Shown: piece after piece, positions 9,789 to 19,274 of the stretch
How the letters are laid out: each line of letters begins with the position of its first letter
Numbering within the stretch: the first letter of the stretch is position 1
Translations under genes and position numbers: made by a program
The notes under the pieces: generated by a model
Seen by the model: the letters and a program-made list of their open reading frames with translations, nothing else
What the model was told of the DNA's origin: nothing
Databases searched by the model: none
NCBI RefSeq assembly: GCF_003611465.1
Contig: NZ_RAXV01000017.1
Location: 1-64,000, forward strand
DNA: 64,000 nt
Origin: Acinetobacter tianfuensis
GTDB lineage: Bacteria > Pseudomonadota > Gammaproteobacteria > Pseudomonadales > Moraxellaceae
Direction of reading: 5' to 3'

Positions 9789-9947
9789 ATGAGTCAAGAG
9801 CCGCAAAACAAAGCGCCAAAATATGCTGACAGCAGTATTTCAGATAAAGCATTTAAAAATATGATCATCTGGTTTGCTGTATATGCAGGTTTATTCTGCT
9901 TAGGTGTAGCCATTGCAGTAAATGCAGACAAATTAAATATGGGCTAG
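9789..9947 (+). CDS. Small single-span membrane protein
   Basis: The 52-residue frame starts at MSQEPQNKAP. An upstream in-frame TTG at 9720 would add 23 residues but lacks support. The protein has a charged, Lys-rich N-terminal half and one transmembrane helix (about residues 26-46, MIIWFAVYAGLFCLGVAIAV). A clear terminator at 9978 marks it as a unit. It is probably an inner-membrane protein. I know no function for it. Confidence 0.65.
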   Translation: MSQEPQNKAPKYADSSISDKAFKNMIIWFAVYAGLFCLGVAIAVNADKLNMG

Positions 9948-9977
9948 CCAAAAGCAAGCTTTAGCTCCTCATGATGT

Positions 9978-10005
9978 AAAAAGCCCAAAATATTTTGGGC
10001 TTTTT
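9978..10005. terminator. Intrinsic terminator
   Basis: AAAAAGCCCAAAA is followed by its complement and a T5 tract, giving a strong hairpin about 30 bp after the small membrane-protein gene. Confidence 0.85.
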
Positions 10006-10251
10006 ATTGCTATATCTTTTTGCAGCATTAAATTGGGGGCCAGCTGCAGTCCTGAAGAAAAATGTGAAACACTCGACCAAAGCATTAAATAACTAAATGT
10101 AAAAACAGTAGTCAAAAGTAAAATTCTAAGTTAATAATAATTCAGAGCAATTTAGGCATATTTTTGTGCTATTTGTTTTGCGGCAATAAAAAAAATTGAA
10201 CACATTAAAGTCCATTGATGGACTAAAAATATAGAGATAAAGGAGCAAAAC
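10006..10251 (+). promoter_or_regulatory. Upstream region of the acyl-CoA ligase with 16-bp palindrome
   Basis: No gene is visible here. Just before the ligase a palindrome AGTCCATTGATGGACT lies at 10209-10224, about 16 bp ahead of a good Shine-Dalgarno sequence (AAGGAG at 10240). This is a likely operator for a dimeric repressor, placed to cover the transcription start. The regulator is not identified. Confidence 0.35.
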
Positions 10252-11877
10252 ATGCTTGGCAATATGATGTTTCAGCCATTACTTATCAGCAGTATGATTG
10301 AACATGCGGGACGCTATCACGCAGATGGATTAATTATTTCACGCAATACTGATCTCAGTATGGTAGAGACCACATGGGCGAAAGTTCGAGATAATGCTAA
10401 GCGCTTTGCAAATGTTTTGCAGTCATTTGGTTTGCAAACCAGTGATCGAGTCGCAACAATTGCATGGAATAATCATCGTCATTTAGAGTCATGGTATGCA
10501 ATTTCGGGCAGCGGACTGATTTGCCATACTATTAACCCGCGTCTGTTCCCAGAACAGCTGGTTTTCATCGTAAATGACGCAGCAGATAGAGTTCTAATTT
10601 TTGATAAAACATTCTTACCTTTGGTTAAAGCTGTGAAGCCGCTGTTAAAAACTGTGGAAAAATTTATCTGTTTAGATGCAGCCGATTCAGCAGTCAGTGA
10701 GGCAATGCCTGATGTTTTATTCTATGAAGACTTAATTGCGGCTCAAACACCAGATTTTGAATGGCCTGAACTGGACGAGTTAAGCGCAAGTTCTCTTTGC
10801 TATACCTCTGGTACTACAGGCAATCCTAAAGGGGTATTGTACAGCCACCGTTCGACTACACTGCATAGCTACGCAATCTGTATGCCAGACTCACTGAATA
10901 TTTCAGCACGTGATGTCATGATGCCTGTGGTCCCGATGTTCCATGTCAATGCATGGGGAACGCCATATGCAGCAGCTATGGTCGGCTGTACGGTTGTGCT
11001 TCCCGGTCCTGGCTTAGATGGAGCAAGCCTCGTCAATCTTATTGATACATATAAAGTATCAGTTGCACTTGGCGTGCCTACAATTTGGCAAGGCCTCATT
11101 GGCGCAGCGCAGCAGTCGGGGTCAAAATTAGAAAGCCTGACCCGAAATGTTGTCGGCGGCTCTGCTTGTCCGCCAGCCATGCTGCGGGTATTTAAGGAAC
11201 AGTTCAACTGTGAAACGCTGCATGCATGGGGCATGACAGAAACCAGTCCGCTTGGCACTTCAAACCAGTACAAAGCTAAGCATATGCACCTTTCAGAAGA
11301 AGAAAAGCTGAAAATCCGCTTATCTCAAGGCCGTCCGCCATTTGGTGTCAGCTTGCGCATTACAGATGAAGAAAATGGCACAAATGAAATTGAGCGTGAT
11401 GGTCACACCTCTGGCAATTTACAAATTAAGGGACACTGGATTGTTGAAAGCTATTTTGGCAAAGAGCAATCAGCATTAACGTCAGATGGCTGGTTTGATA
11501 CTGGTGATATTGCAACGCTGAATGATGATGGCTACTTATCGATTAGTGACCGTTCAAAAGATTTGATTAAATCAGGCGGTGAATGGATTTCATCTGTTGA
11601 GCTGGAAAATTTGGCAATGGGTCATCCTAAAATTGCAATGGCTGCCGTGATTGCCGCTGAGCATGAAAAGTGGGATGAACGTCCAATTTTAATTGCCATT
11701 AAAAAACCAGAGGCAGATTTAACGGATACTGAAATCTTAGACTATTATGCAGACAAAGTAGCTAAATGGCAGATTCCAGATAAAGTGATTTTTGTGGATG
11801 CAATTCCTTTAAGCGGTACAGGAAAAATGCTCAAAAAGGACCTGCGTGAGCAATTTGGCAAAGTTCTTTTAAGTTAA
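10252..11877 (+). CDS. AlkK-like medium-chain acyl-CoA ligase (AMP-forming)
   Basis: A 541-residue ANL-superfamily enzyme that activates fatty acids to acyl-CoA through an acyl-AMP. Visible motifs are YTSGTTGNPKGV near residue 183 (A3 P-loop), GMTETSPLGT near 325, GWFDTGDIA near 412, and the C-terminal catalytic Lys in PLSGTGKMLKKDLRE near 525. The N-terminus MLGNMMFQPLLISSMIEHAGRY matches the AlkK/medium-chain ligase branch. A Shine-Dalgarno sequence AAGGAG lies seven bases before the ATG. It is monocistronic. Chain-length preference is inferred from family resemblance. Confidence 0.85.
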   Translation: MLGNMMFQPLLISSMIEHAGRYHADGLIISRNTDLSMVETTWAKVRDNAKRFANVLQSFGLQTSDRVATIAWNNHRHLESWYAISGSGLICHTINPRLFPEQLVFIVNDAADRVLIFDKTFLPLVKAVKPLLKTVEKFICLDAADSAVSEAMPDVLFYEDLIAAQTPDFEWPELDELSASSLCYTSGTTGNPKGVLYSHRSTTLHSYAICMPDSLNISARDVMMPVVPMFHVNAWGTPYAAAMVGCTVVLPGPGLDGASLVNLIDTYKVSVALGVPTIWQGLIGAAQQSGSKLESLTRNVVGGSACPPAMLRVFKEQFNCETLHAWGMTETSPLGTSNQYKAKHMHLSEEEKLKIRLSQGRPPFGVSLRITDEENGTNEIERDGHTSGNLQIKGHWIVESYFGKEQSALTSDGWFDTGDIATLNDDGYLSISDRSKDLIKSGGEWISSVELENLAMGHPKIAMAAVIAAEHEKWDERPILIAIKKPEADLTDTEILDYYADKVAKWQIPDKVIFVDAIPLSGTGKMLKKDLREQFGKVLLS

Positions 11878-11883
11878 ATAATA

Positions 11884-11912
11884 AGATGCCGCGTATATAT
11901 TGCGCGGCATCT
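11884..11912. terminator. Hairpin after acyl-CoA ligase
   Basis: AGATGCCGCG pairs with CGCGGCATCT around a short loop, starting seven bases after the stop codon. No T-run follows, so it is a probable but not classical terminator or 3'-end stabiliser. Confidence 0.5.
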
Positions 11913-12128
11913 GCTGTTATTTAAGCGTCATCTTTTCAGTTGCCATATACCAGTAAAATAAATATGTGTTTCAGCATCGTTTCTAATTTTTAAAAAATAA
12001 TAATAACTAGATTTTTAGACAAAGATAAAAAAGTTCAATGGGTTAAATTCTATTTTTACTCGAATTACGCTTCGAATAGGCGTAAATTAAACTCCAATAT
12101 TCACATAACTCCTGCCTTTGGAATCTTT

Positions 12129-13016
12129 ATGTTCTCCAGCTGGATACTTTTTACGCTCATGGCTGCATTTATGCAATCTTGGCGCAATGCATTTCAAAAA
12201 CAGCTCAGTACAACAGTCGATGTTTACGGCGTTACATTGGCCCGCTTTTTATTTGGTTTGCCTTTTGCCGCAATATATATCACTTGGCTATATCAAAGTT
12301 ATCCAATTGCAATACATGCAGAATTTACAGCAAAATTTTGGGTGTATATTTTCTTTTCAGGTTCAAGCCAGATTTTAGCCACCATTTTAATGGTGATGCT
12401 TTTTAAGCAGAAAAACTATGCTGTAGGTGTTGGTCTTGCTAAAAGCGAAGCGATATTGGCTGCTTTAGTCAGTGCAGTTTTTTTACAGGAGTTTCTGAGC
12501 TTCTGGGGCTGGATGGGGGTGCTGATAGGCGGCGCAGCTGTCTTCTTGTTAAGTAAAGGCGGCGGAATTAAGCAGCTTTCTTGGCCGACACTGCTGATTG
12601 GCATCGGCAGCGGTCTAAGTTTTGCCATCACATCATTATTAGTCCGTGAGGCAAGCCTTGAATTGGAGAGCCTGCCATTTTTACACCGCGCTTCTTGGGT
12701 ATTGCTCTGTGTGATTGCTTTTCAGTGCATCAGTATGCTGCTGTATCTTGGACTATTCAGCCGCCCAACACTTAAAGCCATGTGGGAACGTATAGGTCTA
12801 ACGTTTAAAGTCAGTGTGTGCAGCTTCTTAGCATCATTGGGCTGGTTTACAGCGATGAGTATGCAGTCCGTTGCGATTGTAAAAACTTTGGGACAAATAG
12901 AAATTTTATTCAGTCTGCTTATTTCAGCATTCTTTTTCAAGGAAAAACTGGCGAGAACAGACCACTGGGGCCTACTGCTTGTTGTAATTGCAGCCATGAT
13001 GGTCATTTGGGCTTAA
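12129..13016 (+). CDS. EamA/DMT-family transporter
   Basis: A 295-residue protein with about ten hydrophobic helices arranged as two EamA repeats (roughly residues 5-140 and 150-293). It begins with an N-terminal WRNAFQKQL segment and ends in MMVIWA. Members of this family export amino acids, nucleosides or other small metabolites, and the substrate cannot be read from the sequence. It is monocistronic, with a strong shared terminator downstream. Confidence 0.85.
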   Translation: MFSSWILFTLMAAFMQSWRNAFQKQLSTTVDVYGVTLARFLFGLPFAAIYITWLYQSYPIAIHAEFTAKFWVYIFFSGSSQILATILMVMLFKQKNYAVGVGLAKSEAILAALVSAVFLQEFLSFWGWMGVLIGGAAVFLLSKGGGIKQLSWPTLLIGIGSGLSFAITSLLVREASLELESLPFLHRASWVLLCVIAFQCISMLLYLGLFSRPTLKAMWERIGLTFKVSVCSFLASLGWFTAMSMQSVAIVKTLGQIEILFSLLISAFFFKEKLARTDHWGLLLVVIAAMMVIWA

Positions 13017-13027
13017 AGCGGAGCTGC

Positions 13028-13060
13028 ATAAAAAACGGCTCAATCGGAGCCGTTTTTTAT
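13028..13060. terminator. Bidirectional intrinsic terminator
   Basis: A perfect 14-bp inverted repeat (ATAAAAAACGGCTC with its complement, 5-base loop) carries A and T tracts on both sides. It serves the convergent EamA and DUF2147 genes. Confidence 0.9.
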
Positions 13061-13072
13061 ATCTTACTTAAT

Positions 13073-13516
13073 TTAGTTAACACGAATCCATGTTTGACTG
13101 CGGCCTAAGGCCGATACGCCAATGTAGCCGCGGCCCTTTAAGGTCTTACCATCTTGAGATAATTTGGCATTAAAACTGTAAGTTTTTCCATTTTTAGGGT
13201 CCGTAATCTTCCCGCCATCATAGGTGTTTTTGCCTGTGTTTTTTAGGCCAGAAACAATCTGCAGGTTCTTTAATGGCTTGTTATGGTATTTACCTGTGCA
13301 TTTCACGCAGCTCTCAGCTTCACCGGGGGTAAATACATCGACAATTTTTGCGCTCAGCACACCGTTTGATGTTTCTTTAAACTCAACAACAGACATTGGT
13401 TTTTGGGTTGCATCATCAATGGTTTTCCATTTGGTGCCGTTCAGCGGGTCGGCAGCCATTGCCATCGCAGAGATAACTGAGAGTCCAAGTACAGCAGCTA
13501 TTTTTTTTATCATCAT
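13073..13516 (-). CDS. DUF2147 secreted protein
   Basis: A 147-residue protein with a Sec signal peptide (MMIKKIAAVLGLSVISAMAMA). The mature part has the DUF2147 pattern of WKTIDDATQKPMSVVEF, a C-x2-C pair (ESCVKC near residue 70), GGKITDPKNGKTY, and a C-terminal GRGYIGVSALGRSQTW. It is periplasmic or outer-membrane associated with unknown function; family members are small beta-barrel-like proteins. A Shine-Dalgarno GAGG lies about seven bases before the first of two adjacent ATGs. Confidence 0.85.
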   Translation of the reverse strand: MMIKKIAAVLGLSVISAMAMAADPLNGTKWKTIDDATQKPMSVVEFKETSNGVLSAKIVDVFTPGEAESCVKCTGKYHNKPLKNLQIVSGLKNTGKNTYDGGKITDPKNGKTYSFNAKLSQDGKTLKGRGYIGVSALGRSQTWIRVN

Positions 13517-14210
13517 TATGACCTCAATTTGATTGATCTAAGCATTGTTCTGCTTAATGAAGGTTTATTGAACAAAATGCTGAGGGCATTATACCTATCA
13601 GCAGATTGCCTGCACCGCAGTGTTCAAGGCTTGTTTAAAGCATCTATAAAAAAGTAGCAGTGAATGTGGATTTTTCTTGTGTATATGTGACATATGTTTA
13701 TATGCATGCAAAATATCTACACTATTTGTTTATGGCCTGATGGGCTGAAATGCCAAAGATTATTTATTAAGAGAATAAGGCAATGTTGCCGAAAGCAGTA
13801 TTTTGACCACAGTTTGATATAAAGCTATTCACTTTTTATCTTAATTTAAATAATAGTTTAAACAGATTGATTACATTTAGCTGGGAAATGCAATATGCCG
13901 TATATATTTGTTATTATGTAAAAGCAGCTCATATTTTTTATATGAGTAAAAATTTACTTTTATCATCTAATGGTTAAAAAAATATAACGCTGTACTCTTT
14001 TTAGGCTTAAAAATACGATTTTATCTCATGAATATTGTATTTTGATTGTTTTTAAATCTTTATTCTTGGTCTAAATTGTTTGAGTTTAGGTATTTATTAT
14101 ATGAATGATAAAAGTGCTTTATTTTGAGTTAAGCTATACAAATAATCTATAAAACGGCCGCTGTAAATTCTGCTTGCAGCGCCAAGAACATCAATGAAAT
14201 GAGTGTATTC
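13517..14210. other. Long A/T-rich intergenic region upstream of malic enzyme
   Basis: Nearly 700 bp without a convincing gene on either strand. Its left end holds the promoter of the DUF2147 gene. The rest is very A/T-rich with many TATAAT-like words, so no single promoter can be chosen. Shortly before the malic-enzyme start (14153-14182) there is an imperfect hairpin, GGCCGCTGTAA against TTGCAGCGCC, which would lie in the 5' leader of the mRNA. Confidence 0.4.
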
Positions 14211-15908
14211 ATGTCTAGTGCAAATCCAGCTAAACGTCCTTTATATATTCCATATGCAGGGAATACTTTGCTTGAACTTCCGCTGTTAAATAAAGGTTCG
14301 GCCTTTTCAGAAGAGGAACGCTCAAATTTTAACTTACATGGGCTTATGCCGCATGTAATTGAAAATATTCAAGAGCAAAGCCAGCGCTCTTATCAGCAAT
14401 ACAGTTCATTTAGTGATCCAATCAATAAACATATTTATTTGCGCAACATTCAAGATACCAATGAGACATTGTTTTATCACTTAATTGAAAGTCATTTAAC
14501 AGAAATGATGCCGATTATTTACACGCCGACAGTCGGAGAGGCATGTCAGCATTTTTCAGATATTTACCGCCGTCACCGAGGCATATTTATTTCGTATGCA
14601 GACCGTCAGCATGTTGATGATATTTTGTATAACGTCAACAAAAAGAATGTCAAAGTTATTGTGATTACAGACGGTGAGCGGATTTTAGGCTTAGGTGACC
14701 AAGGTATTGGCGGCATGGGTATCCCGATTGGCAAGCTGTCTTTGTATACGGCTTGCGGCGGTATCAGCCCTGCATACACCTTGCCGATTACTTTAGATGT
14801 CGGCACGAATAATCAGCAGCTGTTAAATGACCCGATTTATATGGGCTGGAGCCAGCCTCGTATCAGCGGTGATGAATATTATGAGTTTGTAGATACCGTG
14901 ATTGAAGCGATTCAAAAACGCTGGCCAGATGCTTTAATTCAATTTGAAGATTTCGCTCAAAAAAATGCAATGCCGCTGTTGGAGAAATACCGAGACAAAA
15001 TTTGCTGTTTTAATGATGATATTCAGGGGACAGCAGCAGTGTCTGTCGGCAGTTTAATTGCGGCATCACATGCATCAAATAAACAATTGAAAGATCAAGT
15101 CGTTGCATTCCTTGGCGCAGGCTCAGCAGGCTGCGGCATCGCAGAGCAAATTATTGCGCAAATGCGTGCGGAAGGTTTAACCGATGCTGAAGCAAGAAAA
15201 CGTGTCTTTATGGTTGACCGTTTTGGCTTGATTACTGAAAATCAGCCTAACCTTTTAGACTTCCAGCGCAAGCTTGCCCAGCAGCCTGAAGATATTTCTC
15301 ATTGGGCGCAAGCAGATGATATTATTTCCTTATTGGATGTTGTACATCACACTAAGCCGACAGTGCTGATCGGAGTTTCTGGTCAGCCGGGGCTGTTTAC
15401 GCAAGAAGTCATTGAAACTATGGCGGCCAATTGTGAAAACCCAATTGTGTTCCCATTGTCGAACCCGACTTCACGTGTAGAGGCAGTTCCTGCAGATATT
15501 ATTCAATGGACTCAAGGCCGCGCGTTAATTGCAACAGGCAGTCCGTTTGCTCCAGTGAACTATCATGACCGCATCATCAATATTTCACAGTGCAATAACT
15601 CATATATTTTCCCAGGGATCGGTCTTGGTGTTGTTGCATGTAAAGCATCACGTGTGACAGACAGCATGCTTATGGCATCTAGCAATGCTTTGGCTGAATG
15701 CTCTCCAAAGCTGAAAGATCCAGCCGCAGACTTACTGCCGAATTTAGATCAGCTTCAAGAAATTTCAAAAATTATTGCTCTGCGGGTGGCTTTAGCCGCA
15801 ATGGATGACGGTGTGGCGCCTCGAGTGAGTGAAGAAGCGATAAAAGAAGCGATTGAACGCAATTTTTGGAAACCTGAATACCGTGAGTATAAACGGGTGA
15901 CTTATTAA
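14211..15908 (+). CDS. maeA: NAD-dependent malic enzyme (oxaloacetate-decarboxylating)
   Basis: Converts L-malate to pyruvate and CO2 with NAD reduction in the cytoplasm. The protein is nearly collinear with E. coli MaeA (SfcA): YIPYAG near the N-terminus, [28 protein letters not shown], an Arg/Lys-bearing [34 protein letters not shown], the Rossmann motif [15 protein letters not shown], and FPLSNPTSR. Starting at 14211 gives 565 residues, equal to the E. coli enzyme. An ATG four codons upstream (14199) is possible. It is monocistronic, with a terminator downstream. Confidence 0.9.
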   Translation: MSSANPAKRPLYIPYAGNTLLELPLLNKGSAFSEEERSNFNLHGLMPHVIENIQEQSQRSYQQYSSFSDPINKHIYLRNIQDTNETLFYHLIESHLTEMMPIIYTPTVGEACQHFSDIYRRHRGIFISYADRQHVDDILYNVNKKNVKVIVITDGERILGLGDQGIGGMGIPIGKLSLYTACGGISPAYTLPITLDVGTNNQQLLNDPIYMGWSQPRISGDEYYEFVDTVIEAIQKRWPDALIQFEDFAQKNAMPLLEKYRDKICCFNDDIQGTAAVSVGSLIAASHASNKQLKDQVVAFLGAGSAGCGIAEQIIAQMRAEGLTDAEARKRVFMVDRFGLITENQPNLLDFQRKLAQQPEDISHWAQADDIISLLDVVHHTKPTVLIGVSGQPGLFTQEVIETMAANCENPIVFPLSNPTSRVEAVPADIIQWTQGRALIATGSPFAPVNYHDRIINISQCNNSYIFPGIGLGVVACKASRVTDSMLMASSNALAECSPKLKDPAADLLPNLDQLQEISKIIALRVALAAMDDGVAPRVSEEAIKEAIERNFWKPEYREYKRVTY

Positions 15909-15920
15909 TTCCGAGTAACA

Positions 15921-15948
15921 AAAGGCCTGCTTTATGCAGGCTTTTTTT
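15921..15948 (+). terminator. maeA: Intrinsic terminator after maeA
   Basis: AGGCCTGC, a short TTTAT loop, GCAGGC and a T7 tract begin 12 bases after the stop codon. The T tract touches the end of the convergent yddG-like gene. Confidence 0.8.
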
Positions 15949-16876
15949 ACGTATGTAATATAGGTTTGATGCGCTGCCGGATACTTTGCCAATTGGTGGA
16001 AATCCAGCAGATAAAAGAGCCGGCTGTTACCAGCGAAGCGCCTTGCCAGAACTCAGCAGACAGCTGTGCATTTAACACCATCATTGAAATAAGAGATGAA
16101 AATAGCGGGCTGAAATAGGAGAGTGTCACCAGCAGAGCAATATTCCCTTTAATAATTCCAATATTCCAAGCGGCATAACCTAAAGCGGTCACAACAGAAA
16201 CCAGCAGCATATATAGACCAAGCGCCGTATCTATTTTCGGCAAGTCCTGAATACTGAAGTCATGCAGAAAAAACATTTTCAGCCAGAGTACCGCGGTAAT
16301 CACCGCAAAAAAGAAAGCAATAGGATTGTGGCCTTGGCTGTATTTTTTAGTCATCACGCAGTAAATTGACCACAGTACTGCGCCGATAAAAGCTAAAAGA
16401 TAGCTTATGGGATTAGATTGTATATTTTGCAGCACAGCTGACCATGAAAAATGGCCAGCACCTGATTGGATCATGACAATGCCGCCAAGACTGACAGCTA
16501 AACCCAATACAACAAAAATATTGAACTTCAGCTCTTTAAATGCAATGAGGGCTGCAATCGTTAAGCTTGGCCATAAATAGTTCACCAAGCTGACTTCAAT
16601 AGCCTGCTGTGCTGTTTGAGCGAAAGCAATGGCATATGAAAAACACAGCTCATAAATTAAAAACAGTAATGTTGAGCTAATGAGATATATACGCGGGATT
16701 TCTCTAAGCTTTGGTATACGGAACAGCAGCAGTAAAATCACGGTACTGAAGGTGTACATAAAGGTCACCGCCAGATTAGGCCCAATACTGAAACTGATTT
16801 TTTTAAGCAGGCCGACAATCGAAGACCATTGTAAAATTGCGCTGAAGCCAATCAATGTTGCTAAATTTTTTGACAT
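15947..16876 (-). CDS. yddG: YddG-like aromatic amino acid exporter (DMT family)
   Basis: A 309-residue, ten-helix DMT transporter. It follows E. coli YddG closely along its length: ATLIGFSAILQWSSIVGL at the N-terminus, IPRIYLISSTLLFLIYELCFSYAIAFA, QAIEVSLVNYLWPSLTI, and PISYLLAFIGAVLWSIYCVMTKKYSQGHN. YddG exports aromatic amino acids and some other metabolites across the inner membrane. Substrate assignment here is by resemblance. It is monocistronic and converges on maeA. Confidence 0.8.
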   Translation of the reverse strand: MSKNLATLIGFSAILQWSSIVGLLKKISFSIGPNLAVTFMYTFSTVILLLLFRIPKLREIPRIYLISSTLLFLIYELCFSYAIAFAQTAQQAIEVSLVNYLWPSLTIAALIAFKELKFNIFVVLGLAVSLGGIVMIQSGAGHFSWSAVLQNIQSNPISYLLAFIGAVLWSIYCVMTKKYSQGHNPIAFFFAVITAVLWLKMFFLHDFSIQDLPKIDTALGLYMLLVSVVTALGYAAWNIGIIKGNIALLVTLSYFSPLFSSLISMMVLNAQLSAEFWQGASLVTAGSFICWISTNWQSIRQRIKPILHT

Positions 16877-16964
16877 TTCATGCTCGTGTTCGCGCTATTT
16901 TGCAGGCTTTAGAGGGAGAGATTGAGTGAGCCGAATTATACGCCGAATAACAGCGATCGTGGTG

Positions 16965-17007
16965 TTTTAAAACCGCAAAAGCTTAAGATGCTCCTACGGT
17001 TTTAAAA
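16965..17007 (-). terminator. Probable terminator of the cidA-lrgB operon
   Basis: TTTTAAAACCG and CGGTTTTAAAA form a perfect 11-bp stem around a 21-base loop, starting six bases after the lrgB stop in its reading direction. The loop is long, so confidence is moderate. Confidence 0.5.
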
Positions 17008-17012
17008 TTAAA

Positions 17013-17705
17013 TTAGAGCAGCGCGACTGTCCAGCGGATAAGGAACGGGCCAGCTAAAACCATAAATACCCCAGCCAGCACCATGGTTAAACAGGCTGCT
17101 ACACCTTCTTCGGTATGGCGTGAAAAAGCATGGCTTGTACCAAAACCATGCGCTGAATTGCCAAAAGAAGCACCTTGCGCAAAGTGTGAGTTGAGTTTGA
17201 GTGCGGCCAGTATAACGTCGCCGAATACTACGCCAGCTGTACCCGTAATCATGGTAAATAAAATAACAAGCTCTATAGAGCCTCCTATATTGGAAGTCAA
17301 CTCCATGGCAAAAGGCGTTGATATTGACCGCGCCATGAGGCTATAAGACGTCGCAGTGTCAAACTGGAACAGCTTTGCCAAATAAAATGAGCTCACAATA
17401 CCAGCCAGCATGCCAACGACAATGCCTAAGCTAATGGCAAAAGCATGTTTTTTAATCATGGCGCGGTAAGTATAAATCGGGATGGCAAATGCAACCGTTG
17501 CTGGACCAAGCAGCCACATGAGCCATTGGTTATCATACATATAGGTTTCATAAGAAATATTAAAGAGAACTAGCCCTGAAACAAGAATAATGGGTACAAA
17601 GATACCGGGAGCAAATAATATGAAAGGGAATTTTTTATAGAATTTCTTTCCTAGCAAATAGAAAATTATGGTTGCCAGCAAGCAAAAAATAGATGCGGTA
17701 TTCAT
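17013..17705 (-). CDS. lrgB: LrgB/CidB-family membrane protein
   Basis: A 230-residue polytopic inner-membrane protein with the family hallmarks SISTPFAMELTSNIGG near residue 130 and GNSAHGFGTSHAF near 183. LrgB partners with LrgA/CidA. The pair was first linked to holin-like control of murein hydrolases, and in some bacteria to pyruvate or acetate-overflow transport. Its ATG overlaps the TAA of the upstream cidA gene (TAATG), so the two are translationally coupled. The LysR gene upstream is the likely regulator. Confidence 0.88.
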   Translation of the reverse strand: MNTASIFCLLATIIFYLLGKKFYKKFPFILFAPGIFVPIILVSGLVLFNISYETYMYDNQWLMWLLGPATVAFAIPIYTYRAMIKKHAFAISLGIVVGMLAGIVSSFYLAKLFQFDTATSYSLMARSISTPFAMELTSNIGGSIELVILFTMITGTAGVVFGDVILAALKLNSHFAQGASFGNSAHGFGTSHAFSRHTEEGVAACLTMVLAGVFMVLAGPFLIRWTVALL

Positions 17706-18136
17706 TATTTTTCACCTGCTTGCTGCATATTTTTAGCGGTGAGCCTTTTTGCTTTAATTGCATTTTCCAATTTAAAGCCCCAAGCGACTGTATATGCCGT
17801 AATGACCATAACAAATAAAGTGCCAAGTACGACACTCAGCACCAGCTGCCAGCCTTGGCTTATAAAGAGGTCTTTATATTTCATAATGCCGACAACACAG
17901 GGGATAAACAGCAAAACAAGTTCAGCTAAAATAAAGTTTGAACCTGCCTCAATCCATTCCAGCTTCATTATGCCGCTCAGCAATGCGGCTAATACCAGCA
18001 GCAGCCCAATGACACCGCCTGAAATAGGCAAGTTCAGCCATTGCTGGATTTGTGCGCCTAACAGCCAAATGGCAATTAACAGACCTAACTGAAGCAGTAT
18101 GCGTAAATACTGCTGGATATTGAAAATATTAAACAT
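17705..18136 (-). CDS. cidA: CidA/LrgA-family holin-like protein
   Basis: A 143-residue protein with four hydrophobic helices and the family signature NLPISGGVIGLLLVLAALL near residues 35-52, followed by a WIEAGSNFILAELVLLFIPCVVGIMKY segment. It ends in a basic tail (KAKRLTAKN). It forms a two-gene operon with lrgB and is divergent from a LysR gene, an arrangement typical of CidR-controlled cidAB. About 100 bp separate the divergent starts, enough for shared promoters and a LysR operator. Confidence 0.85.
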   Translation of the reverse strand: MFNIFNIQQYLRILLQLGLLIAIWLLGAQIQQWLNLPISGGVIGLLLVLAALLSGIMKLEWIEAGSNFILAELVLLFIPCVVGIMKYKDLFISQGWQLVLSVVLGTLFVMVITAYTVAWGFKLENAIKAKRLTAKNMQQAGEK

Positions 18137-18236
18137 GATGAAACGGATGTGCAGATAACTTGGCTTTATTTTAAAATTGACCGCATATAAAAATTATGAA
18201 TAATTGAAAAATAATTATGCTGTTTTGGAATATTTC

Positions 18237-19139
18237 ATGGATATTAAAAATCTAAAAATATTTGTCAGTATTGTTCAGCTGCAAAGTTTCTCCAAAGCAG
18301 CAGAAGAGGCCTGTGTAACGCAGCCGACAGTCAGTAAAGCGATTGACGCTTTAGAAGAAGAGATTGGGGCCGCTTTATTTCATAAAGGGCGGGCTGGGCG
18401 AAAACGTGATGTAGAGCTAACATATATTGGTGAACATATTTATCAGCAGGCTTTGGCTATGCTGGAGCAGCATAGGCTGATGTTTGAAACAGTTGCTAAA
18501 GTCAGCCACTTGAAGCAGGGAAAATTAACCATTGGATTGCCGCCGATAGGTTCATCGATGTTCAGCAGGTTAATAGCGAAATTTCATAAACAATATCCTC
18601 AAATAGAATTGAGTTTTTTTGAAGTTGGAGCAAATGGCATCGAAGATGCCATTTTGGCCAGAAAGGTTGATGTTGGCATTATCTTGGGGCATCTTAAACC
18701 ATTTTTAAACGGCATTCCTATTGTCGATTCTCCGATGTGCTTATTGGCGCGAAGAAGTTCTGGCTGGTCAAAGCGGCAATATGTGTCGCTAAGTGAGCTG
18801 AAAGAAGAATCATTTTTATTGTTTAATGACACGTTTCGTTTAAATACAATGATCCTGCAAGCTGCGCAGGATGCAGGGTTTGAGCCAAGTGTAGTGTGTA
18901 AAAGCAGCCAATGGGACTTTATAGCAAAATTGGTTGACTCGGATGTCGGTATTGCGCTTTTGCCTGAAAAATACTGTGAGCAGCTAAATAAAGAAAAATA
19001 CAGCTATAGTATTTTAGAGAACCCCAATATTAATTGGACACTCAGTATGGCATGGAATAGAACCGTAGCAATGAGTCCAGCAGTCAGGGCTTGGCTTGAA
19101 ATTGTTGAAGATAATTTAGAACAGATCAGCTTTTTCTAA
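18237..19139 (+). CDS. LysR-family regulator, CidR-like
   Basis: The protein is 300 residues when started at MDIKNLKIFVSIV. An in-frame ATG 11 codons upstream (18204) is unlikely, because the helix-turn-helix normally begins within a few residues of the start. A TTGGAA Shine-Dalgarno-like sequence supports the chosen start. Residues 1-65 form the winged helix (FSKAAEEACVTQPTVSKAIDALEEEIG), and the remainder is the periplasmic-binding-like effector domain. Divergence from cidA-lrgB makes it their probable activator. The effector is unknown; acetate or pyruvate-related signals are known for CidR. Confidence 0.85.
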   Translation: MDIKNLKIFVSIVQLQSFSKAAEEACVTQPTVSKAIDALEEEIGAALFHKGRAGRKRDVELTYIGEHIYQQALAMLEQHRLMFETVAKVSHLKQGKLTIGLPPIGSSMFSRLIAKFHKQYPQIELSFFEVGANGIEDAILARKVDVGIILGHLKPFLNGIPIVDSPMCLLARRSSGWSKRQYVSLSELKEESFLLFNDTFRLNTMILQAAQDAGFEPSVVCKSSQWDFIAKLVDSDVGIALLPEKYCEQLNKEKYSYSILENPNINWTLSMAWNRTVAMSPAVRAWLEIVEDNLEQISFF

Positions 19140-19244
19140 GCTTGACGTTATATGTATGAGTTCAAATTAGATGCAGTATTGATTGCAAAAAGACAGCATT
19201 AGCGAATTTATGAGCCTTATTTGCTGCGTGTAAATAATGAAGTC

Positions 19245-19270
19245 AAAAATGCCTGAGATCAGGCATTTTT
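19245..19270. terminator. Bidirectional intrinsic terminator
   Basis: AAAAATGCCT, a 6-base loop and AGGCATTTTT lie between the convergent LysR and nasS genes, with A/T tracts on both strands. Confidence 0.88.
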
Positions 19271-19274
19271 ATTT

